Shown here piece by piece: positions 49,611 to 57,911 of a stretch of DNA of 58,563 nt (the stretch's first letter is position 1; each line of letters starts with the position of its first letter). The stretch is taken from NCBI GenBank assembly GCA_934647235.1, contig CAKUFG010000016.1:1-58563 (forward strand), in the 5' to 3' direction. Under the pieces are notes generated by a model. That model ran no database searches and was not told where the DNA came from. It saw only the letters and a program-made list of their open reading frames with translations. The translations under genes were made by a program, and so were the position numbers. Source of the DNA: an uncultured Clostridia bacterium (lineage in GTDB: Bacteria > Bacillota > Clostridia > Christensenellales > Aristaeellaceae).

Positions 49611-50132
49611 ATGAAAGTTAGATCCGTAAAGGTCATTACCCTCAAGGTAAACGGCCGTTCCTACGAATTTGACGTGGGCGAGGGCCGCGGCGAAATGCCC
49701 GAGAGCGAAACGCTGGTGCATACCCTGCGCGACCGCCTGGGCCTGACGGGCGTAAAGCTCGGCTGCGATCAGGGCGCTTGCGGCGCCTGCACGGTGATTA
49801 TGAACGGCAAGCCTGTTACTTCCTGCATGATGCTGACCATGGACTGCGACGGTGCGGAGATCACCACCATCGAGGGCCTGGCCGATACGGCTACGGGCAA
49901 GCTGAACGGTCTTCAGCAGGCTTTCCTGGATCACTGCGGCTATCAGTGCGGCTTCTGCACGCCCGGCATCATCATGACTGCGCAGGCGCTGCTGGAGAAA
50001 AACCCCTGTCCCACCGAGACGGAGGTGCGCGAGGCGCTGTCGGGCAATTATTGCCGCTGCGGCACCCATTATACCGCTGTGGAATCCATTATGGCCTATA
50101 TTGAGCAGATGAAGGAGGAACGCAAGCAATGA
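49611..50132 (+). CDS. molybdenum hydroxylase [2Fe-2S] subunit
   Basis: The 173-residue protein has two [2Fe-2S] sites: the plant ferredoxin type (LGCDQGACGACTVIMNGK) and the helical type (QCGFCTPGIIMTAQALLEK with NYCRCGTHY). In close relatives the last motif reads CRCTGY; here the T-G are replaced by G-T. It passes electrons from the molybdenum subunit to the FAD subunit. AAAGGAG precedes the ATG, and the stop overlaps the next start. Confidence 0.95.
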   Translation: MKVRSVKVITLKVNGRSYEFDVGEGRGEMPESETLVHTLRDRLGLTGVKLGCDQGACGACTVIMNGKPVTSCMMLTMDCDGAEITTIEGLADTATGKLNGLQQAFLDHCGYQCGFCTPGIIMTAQALLEKNPCPTETEVREALSGNYCRCGTHYTAVESIMAYIEQMKEERKQ

Positions 50133-52426
50133 AAGAGCAGTTCCGCCATGTCGGCCGCGAGACCCATCGTATCCTGGGCAGCGACATTGTAACGGGCAAG
50201 GCCATGTATGTGGCCGACAACAAGGTGCCCGGCATGAAATACGGCAAGATCCTGCGCTCGCCTTATCCCTTTGCCCGCATCGTCAGCGTGGATAAGAGCG
50301 AAGCTCTGGCCATGGACGGCGTTGCCTGCGTGGTGACCTGGCAGGATATCGCAGGCGAGGGCATCAGCGTCAACAACGGCTTCACCCCGCCGCGCCATCC
50401 CAATATTCTGGATGAGTATGTGCGCTATGTGGGCGACGCTGTGGCGCTGGTTGTTGCCGATACCGAAGATCTGGCCATGGAGGCCATGGACAAGATCAAG
50501 GTGGAATACGAGCAGCTGGAGCCCGTTTATACCATCGACGAGGCCATGAAGCCCGGCGCGCCGCAGCTGTACAAGGAATTCCCCGGCAACATCGCCCCCT
50601 ACAAGCAGAACCTGCACTTTGAGGCGGGGGACAGCGGCAAGGGCTTTGAGGAAGCCGATGTGATCGTGGAGATGGACAGCGAGCTGACCAGCGGCCAGAA
50701 CCCGCTGCCGCTGGAGCCGCCCACCACCATTGCCTGGTGGGATAAGGGCGTAGTCACCTTTATCGCCTCCGCCGCGGCCCCTGCCTACTGCCACCAGAAC
50801 GTCGCGTCTTCTTTGAATCTGCCCTATGAAAACGTCCGCCTGATCGTGGGCGCTGTGGGCGGATCCTTTGGCTCCAAGCTGTACAGCGGCAACGTGCATT
50901 GCCTGGTGTTCACCGCCCTGATGGCGCGCTTTGCCAACTGCCCGGTGCTGTACGCTTACAGTAAGGAGGAGCACTTTACCGCCCATCAGACCCGCATGGT
51001 CACCAAGGGTCACGTCAGGTTTGGCATGAAGAAGGACGGCCTGGCGACCGCCGTTGAAATGACGCAGATCGCCGACGCCGGCGCTACGGCTTCCACGCAG
51101 GAATTCATGCTGGCTGTGGGCACAAACTCCCTGCCCATCCTGTGCAAAACCAACAACAAGAAGTTTGACGCCAAGGTGGTCGTGACCAACCATGTGCCCT
51201 CCGGCTCCTTCCGCGGCTATGGCTATCTGGAATCGAGCAACCTGCTGACCGCCGCTATCTTCGAGGCCTGCCGCCGCCTGGATGTAGACCCCATGGTCTA
51301 TCTGGAAAAGAACGCGCTGGCGCTGGGCGAGGAGTTCCACAACGCCTGCTCGCCCATGCATCCCTGGCAGCACAATAACTCCTCCGACTGGCAGAACCTG
51401 GTGCGCGAGACCGCGAAGGCCTGCCATTGGTCTGAGCGCTGGAAGGGCTGGGGCGTGCCCACCTGGGTGTCTCCCGATGGCAAAAAGCGCCGCGGCATCG
51501 GCGTAAGCGCCGCCGGCCACGCCGATACGGGCGGCAAAACCTCCAACGCCACCGTGACCATCACGGGTTTGGGTGCTGTGTATATCTCCACCTGCATGGC
51601 GGAGTTTGGCTCGGGTATCCGCGATATCATGCAGAAGATCGTGGCTGAGGAGCTGGATATGCCCATCGAGTCCGTCAAGATGGCGCCCGCCGATACCGGC
51701 GCGACCCCCGCGGACTTTGGCTCCACCGGCTCCCGCTCCACCTACTGCGGCGGCATCTGCGCCCTCAAGGCTGCGCAGGACGTCAAGCGCCAGCTGTTTG
51801 AAATCGTCGAAAAGCGCCACGGCATTCCCAAGGATGATCTGGCCCTCAGGAACGGCAAAATCTATCAGATTTCCAACCCCGAGAAGGTGCTGCCCCTGTT
51901 CCCGATGGTCATCGGCAAGGTAGACTCCATCACGGGCGTGGGCCATCACAACGGCGTGGAAGACAGCACCATCATGCACCTGCAGGTGATTGAAGTTGAG
52001 GTTGATACCGAGCTTGGCACGATCAGGCTGCTCAATCACTTCGGCGGCTCCGATGCGGGCGTGATCGTCAATCCCCTGCCGCTGCGCAACCAGGTGCAGT
52101 CCTTCTATGCCGGCACCGATCTGGCGCTAATGGAAGAGACGGTGTGGGATCAGAACGACTATCGCGTGCTCAACCCCTCCAATATTGATTATAAGACCCG
52201 TACCTTCAACGAAGTGACGCAGCATGATCACATCGTACTGGAAACCAACAAGGGCAAGGATACCCGCTATCCCTTCGGCGCGAACGGCGTGGGCGAGCCG
52301 CTGCTGGCTCCCGGCGGGCCCGCTATCCGCATGGCTGTGTACAATGCCTGCGGCGTATGGATCAACGAGTTCCCCTTCACGCCCGCCCGCGTGCTGGCTG
52401 CGCTCAAAGCGAAGGAGGAGAAATAA
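50129..52426 (+). CDS. molybdenum hydroxylase large (molybdopterin) subunit, xanthine dehydrogenase family
   Basis: The 765-residue protein has the small domain (GSDIVTGKAMYVADNKVPGM, VRYVGDAVALVVADTEDLAM) and the cofactor domains (VGGSFGSKLYSGNVH, SGSFRGYGYLESSN, STGSRSTYCGG) with the catalytic glutamate in GVGEPLLAPGG. It hydroxylates a heterocycle or aldehyde with water as oxygen source. The substrate (purine, nicotinate, aromatic or other) cannot be told. No purine-degradation genes lie next to it. Confidence 0.95.
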   Translation: MKEQFRHVGRETHRILGSDIVTGKAMYVADNKVPGMKYGKILRSPYPFARIVSVDKSEALAMDGVACVVTWQDIAGEGISVNNGFTPPRHPNILDEYVRYVGDAVALVVADTEDLAMEAMDKIKVEYEQLEPVYTIDEAMKPGAPQLYKEFPGNIAPYKQNLHFEAGDSGKGFEEADVIVEMDSELTSGQNPLPLEPPTTIAWWDKGVVTFIASAAAPAYCHQNVASSLNLPYENVRLIVGAVGGSFGSKLYSGNVHCLVFTALMARFANCPVLYAYSKEEHFTAHQTRMVTKGHVRFGMKKDGLATAVEMTQIADAGATASTQEFMLAVGTNSLPILCKTNNKKFDAKVVVTNHVPSGSFRGYGYLESSNLLTAAIFEACRRLDVDPMVYLEKNALALGEEFHNACSPMHPWQHNNSSDWQNLVRETAKACHWSERWKGWGVPTWVSPDGKKRRGIGVSAAGHADTGGKTSNATVTITGLGAVYISTCMAEFGSGIRDIMQKIVAEELDMPIESVKMAPADTGATPADFGSTGSRSTYCGGICALKAAQDVKRQLFEIVEKRHGIPKDDLALRNGKIYQISNPEKVLPLFPMVIGKVDSITGVGHHNGVEDSTIMHLQVIEVEVDTELGTIRLLNHFGGSDAGVIVNPLPLRNQVQSFYAGTDLALMEETVWDQNDYRVLNPSNIDYKTRTFNEVTQHDHIVLETNKGKDTRYPFGANGVGEPLLAPGGPAIRMAVYNACGVWINEFPFTPARVLAALKAKEEK

Positions 52427-52429
52427 GCT

Positions 52430-54793
52430 ATGAAGCATTTTGCTTATGAATCGGCACAAAGCGTTGCGCAGGCTTCCGAGCTTCTGCGCAGGGGCGGCGC
52501 CGTTCTCAGCGCCGGCGGCACCGATCTGACCGGCGTGCTCAAGGAAAAGCTGCTGCCGGAGTATCCCAGGACGGTGGTCAGCCTGAAGGAAATTCCCGGC
52601 CTCAATAAAATTACTGAGGAGGCCGACGGCCTGCATCTGGGCGCGATGGCCACCCTGGCCGATATCGCATCCAGCAGCGTGGTGCGCAGCAAATGGCCTG
52701 CGCTGGCGGACGCGGCGTATTCCGTCGCTACGCCCAATCTGCGCAACACCGCCACCGTGGGCGGCAACATCTGCCAGGATGTGCGCTGCTGGTATTACCG
52801 CTATCCTGATTCCATCGGCGGCCGCGTCAACTGCGCCCGCAAGCAGGGGCATCTGTGCTATGCCATGATGGGCGAAAACCGGTATCATTCCATCTTCGGC
52901 GCAATGAAGGTGTGCCAGACGCCCTGCTCTCACGGCTGTCCGGCCAATACCGATATTCCCGCCTATATGGAAAAGATCCGCGAGGGGGATATGCACGCTG
53001 CGGCTGAGATCCTCATGCGCGCCAACCCGCTGCCGATGCTGACCTCCCGCGTGTGCCCGCATCCCTGCCAGAAGGAATGCAACCAGAACGTGTACGGCGA
53101 CAGCGTGGGTATCCACTGCGTGGAGCGCACGGTGGGCGATTACATTCTGGAGCACATGGATGAATTCTACCGCGCGCCCGAAAAGGAAACCGGCAAGTCC
53201 GCCGCCGTGATCGGCGCCGGCCCCTCCGGCCTGGCTGCTGCTTATAATTTGCGCAGGGCTGGTCATCAGGTAACGGTTTATGATAAAATGGAGAAGGCCG
53301 GCGGCGTGCTGATGTACGGCATCCCCGCTTACCGCCTGCCCAAGAAGTACATCGAAACCGTGCAGAAGGCGCTGGAAAAGATGGGCGTTGTATTCAAGCT
53401 GGGCGTGGATGTGGGCAAGGATATCACCGTGGCCGGGATCGAAAAGGCCCATGATTCCGTTTACATCGCCACCGGCGCGTGGAAGCAGCCGGTGCTGGGC
53501 CTCAGCGGCGAAGAGATGACGCAGTTCGGTCTGAACTTCCTGGTGGAGGTAAACAAATACCTCAAGGGTCATGTGGGCAAAGAGGTGCTGGTCTGCGGCG
53601 GCGGCAACGTGGCCATGGACGTGGCGCTGGTATCCAAACGCCTGGGCGTGGAAAGGGTGCGTCTGGTCTGCCTGGAAAAGCGCGAGGAAATGCCCGCCAG
53701 CCCCGAGGAGATTGCCCGCGTGCTGGAGGAGGGCGTTGAGTTTATCAACGGCCGCGGCCTGCTGGAGGTCATCCGCGATGAAAACGGCAATGTGCGCGGC
53801 ATGAAAACCAACAAGTGCCTGTCCGTGCGCGACGCGGAGGGCCATTTCAATCCCCAGTATGATAACGACGATGTGCAGGTTATCGAATCTGACTGCATCA
53901 TCCTGGCCACGGGTCAGCGCGTGGATATCGACTTCCTGGGCGAGGAGCTCAAGGCGCAGATCAAGAGCCCGCGCGGCCTGCTGGATGTAAACGAGGATAA
54001 CGCCACCCGCCGTCCCGGCGTATTCGCTGGCGGCGACGCGGCTACCGGCCCCAACATTGCCATCCGCGCCATCAGCGCCGGTATGCATGCCGCCCGCGCC
54101 ATGAGCGCCTATATGGGCTTCCCCATGCCTGCAGTGCCCGCTGAAAAGGGCTTCCTGCGCAGCGAGAGCCAGGAAGCGCACAACCGCGTGGGCAACAAGC
54201 TGGAGGAGCTGCCCATTCCTGAGCGCAGTCTGACAAACGAGGATGAAAAGAGCTACGCCCCCGGCCTGGCCCGCTGTGAAGCCGGCCGCTGCATGAACTG
54301 CGGCTGCCTGGCCGTCAATCCCAGCGATATGGCCAACATGCTCTATGCCTATAACGCCAAGGTGGTTACCAATCTGCGTACCGCTTCGGCCAAGGAGTTT
54401 TTCGGCACCCATGCCAAGATCCAGACCGTGCTGCGTCCGGGCGAAGTGGTGGAGGAGATTGTGGTGCCCGCTCCCAAGGCTGGCGCGAAGGCTGTGTACA
54501 ACAAGTTCCGCGTGCGCAACGCCATTGATTTTGCGGTCGTGGCCGTCGCAAGCGTGGTGAACACGGACGAAAACAACATCGTTACCGACGCAAGCCTGGT
54601 GCTGGGCGCAGTTGCGCCCGTTGCCCTCAAGCGTGAAAAGGCCGAGCAGTATCTGATCGGCAAGCCGCTGAATGCGGAAACCGCCGCTGCGGCTGCGGAA
54701 ATCTGCCTGGAGGACGCGCTGCCCCTGTCCTGCAACGCCTATAAGATCGACGTGACGCGCACGCTGATCCGCAGAACGCTGCTGGGCGAATAA
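52430..54793 (+). CDS. FAD subunit of molybdenum hydroxylase with inserted GltD-type oxidoreductase
   Basis: The 787-residue protein is a CoxM/HbaD-type FAD subunit split in two. Residues 1-160 carry AGGTDLTGVL, TVGGNICQ and cysteines 120, 135 and 143 up to YHSIFGAMK. The continuation is at about 621-787 (CLAVNPSDMANMLYAYNA). Between them lies a GltD-like unit of about 460 residues: Fe-S motifs C162-x3-C166-x3-C170 and C209-x3-C213-x3-C217, FAD loop VIGAGPSGLAAAYNL, NAD(P) loop VLVCGGGNVAMDVAL and GGDAATGPNIAIRAI. The insertion falls in the loop that holds [4Fe-4S] in 4-hydroxybenzoyl-CoA reductase. It likely links the hydroxylase to NAD(P)(H). Confidence 0.92.
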   Translation: MKHFAYESAQSVAQASELLRRGGAVLSAGGTDLTGVLKEKLLPEYPRTVVSLKEIPGLNKITEEADGLHLGAMATLADIASSSVVRSKWPALADAAYSVATPNLRNTATVGGNICQDVRCWYYRYPDSIGGRVNCARKQGHLCYAMMGENRYHSIFGAMKVCQTPCSHGCPANTDIPAYMEKIREGDMHAAAEILMRANPLPMLTSRVCPHPCQKECNQNVYGDSVGIHCVERTVGDYILEHMDEFYRAPEKETGKSAAVIGAGPSGLAAAYNLRRAGHQVTVYDKMEKAGGVLMYGIPAYRLPKKYIETVQKALEKMGVVFKLGVDVGKDITVAGIEKAHDSVYIATGAWKQPVLGLSGEEMTQFGLNFLVEVNKYLKGHVGKEVLVCGGGNVAMDVALVSKRLGVERVRLVCLEKREEMPASPEEIARVLEEGVEFINGRGLLEVIRDENGNVRGMKTNKCLSVRDAEGHFNPQYDNDDVQVIESDCIILATGQRVDIDFLGEELKAQIKSPRGLLDVNEDNATRRPGVFAGGDAATGPNIAIRAISAGMHAARAMSAYMGFPMPAVPAEKGFLRSESQEAHNRVGNKLEELPIPERSLTNEDEKSYAPGLARCEAGRCMNCGCLAVNPSDMANMLYAYNAKVVTNLRTASAKEFFGTHAKIQTVLRPGEVVEEIVVPAPKAGAKAVYNKFRVRNAIDFAVVAVASVVNTDENNIVTDASLVLGAVAPVALKREKAEQYLIGKPLNAETAAAAAEICLEDALPLSCNAYKIDVTRTLIRRTLLGE

Positions 54794-54810
54794 TCAAACA
54801 AGAAAACGAA

Positions 54811-54840
54811 CGGACGCATTCCCGTGGGGGAGTGCGTCCG
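54811..54840 (+). terminator. hairpin between FAD-subunit gene and scaffold gene
   Basis: CGGACGCA and TGCGTCCG form a perfect 8-bp stem that continues with TTCCC/GGGGAG pairs. CTCTTGAGG follows. It may weaken readthrough to the next gene or stabilise the upstream mRNA. Confidence 0.55.
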
Positions 54841-54859
54841 CTCTTGAGGATTCAGCGAT

Positions 54860-55252
54860 ATGACCAATCAACAGCTCACGCTGTCCTGGGCCGCGAAGGC
54901 CAAGGATTACCCGCTGCCTGAAAGCTATAACGGCGCGGGCATTGCCAGCGAACCAAACTGCGCGGACCGGCTGGAAATCCGTCTGCGCGTCAATGAAATC
55001 GGCGTGATCGAGGCCGCGGGATTCTCCCTGACGCAATCTGCCTGCCCGCCGCTGTGGGCCTGCGCCGTATATGCCTGCGCCCGGTGCCAGGGCATGCCCG
55101 CGCTGGCGGCGCTGACGATGGATCACGCGAAAATCGGTCAAGCCCTGACCGACGACGGCCAGCCCGATGTCGGGCACATTCACTGCGCCATGATGGCGGA
55201 AATCGCCCTCAAGCGCGCGCTGGCTGATTACGGAGCACGCTTTCGCCGCTGA
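54860..55252 (+). CDS. NifU/IscU-like iron-sulfur scaffold protein
   Basis: The 130-residue protein follows the NifU N-terminal pattern: NGAGIASEPNCADRLEIRLR, IEAAGFSLTQSACPP, MDHAKIGQ, and HIHCAMMAEIALKRALADYG. The three cysteines that bind the nascent cluster have counterparts at Cys34, Cys62 and the Cys of HIHCAMM, although the usual first motif (P-x-CGD) is altered to EPNCAD. As part of the hydroxylase operon it may supply clusters to its iron-sulfur subunits. No dedicated desulfurase is next to it. The ribosome site is weak (TGAGGA). Confidence 0.75.
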   Translation: MTNQQLTLSWAAKAKDYPLPESYNGAGIASEPNCADRLEIRLRVNEIGVIEAAGFSLTQSACPPLWACAVYACARCQGMPALAALTMDHAKIGQALTDDGQPDVGHIHCAMMAEIALKRALADYGARFRR

Positions 55253-55359
55253 CGCAGGCGCGCAAACAGCAGCCCAGCGCCCCAAAGGGCAAAAAACGCC
55301 GCCACGCCGATGCAGATCAGCATTCCGCAAAGCGGCGATACCTCAACGCCCATATCCAT
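55228..55359 (-). CDS. possible small membrane protein
   Basis: A 43-residue ORF starts MDMGVEVSPLCGMLICIGVA, has one membrane helix, and ends in a basic tail (ARLRQRRKRAP). AAGGGGGG lies about 7 nt before the ATG, and TATAAA lies upstream on the same strand near 55380. It overlaps the 3' end of the scaffold gene in antisense by 25 bp. The topology is that of a small bitopic protein. Function is unknown and it might be spurious. Confidence 0.5.
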   Translation of the reverse strand: MDMGVEVSPLCGMLICIGVAAFFALWGAGLLFARLRQRRKRAP

Positions 55360-55436
55360 CGAAAATCCCCCCTTACATTTTATAGTATGCGAAAAAGCGC
55401 GCGGCGTGATGCCTGCGCGCAAGGAGAGAATCAGTC

Positions 55437-56423
55437 ATGGAAGCAACTGTCCGTAGTCCGCTTGCCGCCCTGATCCTGGCCGCCGGCGTATCCTCCCGTA
55501 TGGAGCGCTTTAAGCCCATGCTGCCCGTGGGCGAGGATACCATGATCCGCCGCACGGTGCGCATGATGCAGCAGGCCGGAGCCGACCCTATCGTGGTGGT
55601 GACGGGCTATAAGAGCGATGTGCTGCGCCAGCATCTGGACGGGATGGGCCTGGTGTTCCTCAATAACGAGCACTATGCCTCCACTCAGATGTTCGATTCA
55701 TTCAGGATCGGTCTGGAATACCTGCTGCCGCGCTGCGAGCGGCTGCTGTTTTCGCCGGGCGATGTGCCCACGGTGCAGATTGATACTGTGCGCCGTCTGC
55801 TGGAATACGATGCGCAGGTCGTGCGGCCGGTATATGGCAAAAAATCAGGGCATCCCATTGTGCTGAGGCATGACGCGCTGGAGAAAATCAGCGATTATCG
55901 CGGCGAGGACGGCCTGCGCGGCGCACTGCGTGAGCTGGGTCTGCCGCGGCAGGATGTGCCGGTCAACGATGAGGGCGTGGTGCTGGACGCTGATACGCCC
56001 GAGGAATACAACCGGCTGCTGCTGCACAATCTGCGCGTAGGCGGCGGGCAGGAGTCGCTGCGGCTGGATCTGCAATTGCATCTGTGCGCGCTGGATTCGG
56101 TGTTTGATCCCTTCTTTGCCCAGCTGCTTGAAATGGTGCGCATGACCGGTTCGCTGCAAATGGCCTGCCACGCCGTGCATATTTCCTATTCAAAGGGGTG
56201 GAAGCTGGTGCGCCGCATGGAGGCCGCTCTGGGCTTTCCGCTGCTTGCCCGCGTGGTGGGCGGCTCCACCGGCGGCGGTTCACAGCTGACAGCCGAGGGG
56301 GCTGATCTGCTGCGCTGCTATCAGCAGATGGAGAAAGATGTGCTGGCCACCGCCAAGGAGAGCTTTGAACGCTGCATGGCGCGGTATCTGCAATTGCACC
56401 CCGCCAGACCGGAAAATAAGTAA
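55437..56423 (+). CDS. MocA-like nucleotidyltransferase fused to ModE-type DNA-binding domain
   Basis: The 328-residue protein has an N-terminal NTP transferase domain (LAALILAAGVSSRMERFKPM, SPGDVPTVQIDTVR, GKKSGHPIVLR), as in MocA and MobA, which attach a nucleotide to molybdopterin. Residues from about 205 form a winged helix of the ModE/LysR type (LLEMVRMTGSLQMACHAVHI, SYSKGWKLVRRMEAALGFPL, GGGSQLTAEGADLL). The fusion may join cofactor synthesis to transcription control. It probably makes the cytosine or related dinucleotide cofactor used by xanthine dehydrogenase-type enzymes. AAGGAGAG precedes the ATG. Confidence 0.9.
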   Translation: MEATVRSPLAALILAAGVSSRMERFKPMLPVGEDTMIRRTVRMMQQAGADPIVVVTGYKSDVLRQHLDGMGLVFLNNEHYASTQMFDSFRIGLEYLLPRCERLLFSPGDVPTVQIDTVRRLLEYDAQVVRPVYGKKSGHPIVLRHDALEKISDYRGEDGLRGALRELGLPRQDVPVNDEGVVLDADTPEEYNRLLLHNLRVGGGQESLRLDLQLHLCALDSVFDPFFAQLLEMVRMTGSLQMACHAVHISYSKGWKLVRRMEAALGFPLLARVVGGSTGGGSQLTAEGADLLRCYQQMEKDVLATAKESFERCMARYLQLHPARPENK

Positions 56424-56440
56424 AAGCATATATTCGAACA

Positions 56441-56483
56441 AAAAACCTCCGGCCGTGTCGTTGTGACAAGGCCGGAGGTTTTT
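56441..56483. terminator. bidirectional terminator
   Basis: AAAAACCTCCGGCC and GGCCGGAGGTTTTT form a perfect 14-bp stem around a 15-nt loop. It serves the MocA-ModE gene and the convergent ECF gene. Confidence 0.9.
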
Positions 56484-56489
56484 GATGCT

Positions 56490-57032
56490 TTAACGCTGCG
56501 TCAGCTTGGGAAACGCGCGCTCGATGGCCATCACCAGCAGCGGGATCAGCACAATCTGCACGATGATGCCCGGCACTGCCTTGAGCAGCGCGCCGCTGAG
56601 AAACATGGCGAAGGTGAAGCTGCTGCCCGCCAGCCCGGCGATCAGCCAACGCACCAGCCCCCATACGATGCGCCCGCCCACCATGGCGATGAGCAGCGCG
56701 GCATAGATGGACAGCTTCCTGCGCGGCAGGCGGCGGTACATCAGGCTGCTGATAACACCGTAGGCGGCCAGCTCAAAGCACATGGCCACGCCCGTGGGAA
56801 AAATGGGCGGCATGCCGAACAGCGCGAAGCGCAGCAGCGGCGCGACCGCGCCCACAGCCAGGGCGTATACCGGCCCGCACAGAAAGCCGCACAGCAGCAC
56901 CGGCAGGTGCATGGGGGACAGGGCGCTGCCGATCTGCGGAATCTGCCCTGTCAGAAAGGGCAGCACCAGGCACAGGGCCAGGCAGACGGCGCTGATAATC
57001 AGCTGCATCAGAGAATTGCGTTTGAGCGACAT
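56490..57032 (-). CDS. ECF transporter substrate-binding (S) component
   Basis: The 180-residue membrane protein has about six helices and the S-component pattern LPFLTGQIPQIGSALSPMHL, PVLLCGFLCGPVYALAVGA and FPTGVAMCFELAAYG. S components capture vitamins or precursors for a shared ECF energising module, absent here. The ligand cannot be read from sequence. AAAGGGAGAA precedes the ATG. The DUF3842 gene lies upstream on the same strand, and a GCGCCG-TCG-CGGCGC hairpin lies between the two. Confidence 0.88.
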   Translation of the reverse strand: MSLKRNSLMQLIISAVCLALCLVLPFLTGQIPQIGSALSPMHLPVLLCGFLCGPVYALAVGAVAPLLRFALFGMPPIFPTGVAMCFELAAYGVISSLMYRRLPRRKLSIYAALLIAMVGGRIVWGLVRWLIAGLAGSSFTFAMFLSGALLKAVPGIIVQIVLIPLLVMAIERAFPKLTQR

Positions 57033-57116
57033 AGAGTTTTCTCCCTTTCAAATTGGATTCCGTCTTGAACGGGAGACGCGCCGTCGCGGCGCATTGATGC
57101 TTGGTACGAGAAGCGT

Positions 57117-57542
57117 TCAGGGCGTTTCGCCCCGGCAGAGCGATTCGATCTTGTCCACGGCCGCTTCGATCAGCTGCACGCGGGTCAGCGCAGGCACGCC
57201 CGCTACCTGGGTGGCGCAGCGGTTTACGGGCAGCAGCACGCGGATTGCCGCGCTTTGACCGACGGCTGCCGCCATGCTAGGGGTGATCTCGCCCAGCAGC
57301 GCGTCGGCTACGACAATGCCGATGGGGCCGGTGATGATATCCGCATCGCGGCAGGCAACCAGCACGGGGTTTTCGCCCGTCGCTCCCTGCTGCGCGCCTG
57401 CCTTGAGCATGGCGCTGGTAGCCAGGGAGTTGGCGCCGATGGCGATCAGCTGATGCTGATCCATGGGCAGCCGGGCGGCGAGAGCTTCGATCAGCTGCGC
57501 GCCGAGACGGCCGCTCTGGCCGTCGATTACCACAATTTTCAT
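57117..57542 (-). CDS. DUF3842 family protein
   Basis: The 141-residue protein matches DUF3842: MKIVVIDGQSGRLGAQLIEA at the start, LIAIGANSLATSAMLKAGA, DADIITGPIGIVVADALLGE and LLPVNRCATQVAGV. It has a Rossmann-like start and is common in Clostridia, often next to an ECF S-component gene as here. Function is unknown. AAAGGAAT precedes the ATG. Confidence 0.9.
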   Translation of the reverse strand: MKIVVIDGQSGRLGAQLIEALAARLPMDQHQLIAIGANSLATSAMLKAGAQQGATGENPVLVACRDADIITGPIGIVVADALLGEITPSMAAAVGQSAAIRVLLPVNRCATQVAGVPALTRVQLIEAAVDKIESLCRGETP

Positions 57543-57590
57543 CCGAAATTCCTTTCCGCCGCTGGGCGGCGAAGCAGTGGCATATCCTTA

Positions 57591-57620
57591 ATCATACGCA
57601 ATGAAGCGGCCTGCTGTCAA
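57591..57620 (-). promoter_or_regulatory. promoter of the DUF3842-ECF operon
   Basis: On the minus strand TTGACA-N18-TATGAT, about 48 nt before the DUF3842 start. Confidence 0.75.
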
Positions 57621-57911
57621 GGTGCTTGGATGAAACTGTATTACTATTTTAACAATATGTATTATAAGTGAAATATATATAGAAAAATATATGTATCCAT
57701 GCCCATATGGAATTTTACAATTTGAACCTGTAGTAATAAGATGTATTTGGTGGGAGTTGGTTTTTTACGAAAGCTGAACCACCGATCATATCATTACAAT
57801 GCATGGCGAAATTCATCCGCAGGGATGCGGCAGGCATGCGGAAACGCGGCCTTATTCCGGGGATTGAGCGGGGAAAAGTATGCCAGGCATATCTATGAAG
57901 GAGGCAACCCT
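57621..57911. other. AT-rich leader and promoter region of pckA
   Basis: This stretch has no ORF of note. The part from about 57635 to 57750 is far richer in A and T than the rest of the window. Several TA-rich -10-like sequences occur, but no pair is clear enough to name a promoter. Two hairpin candidates lie downstream: TGGTT...AACCA around 57757-57782 and CCGCA-GGGA-TGCGG near 57820. A long, controlled leader is possible. Confidence 0.4.
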
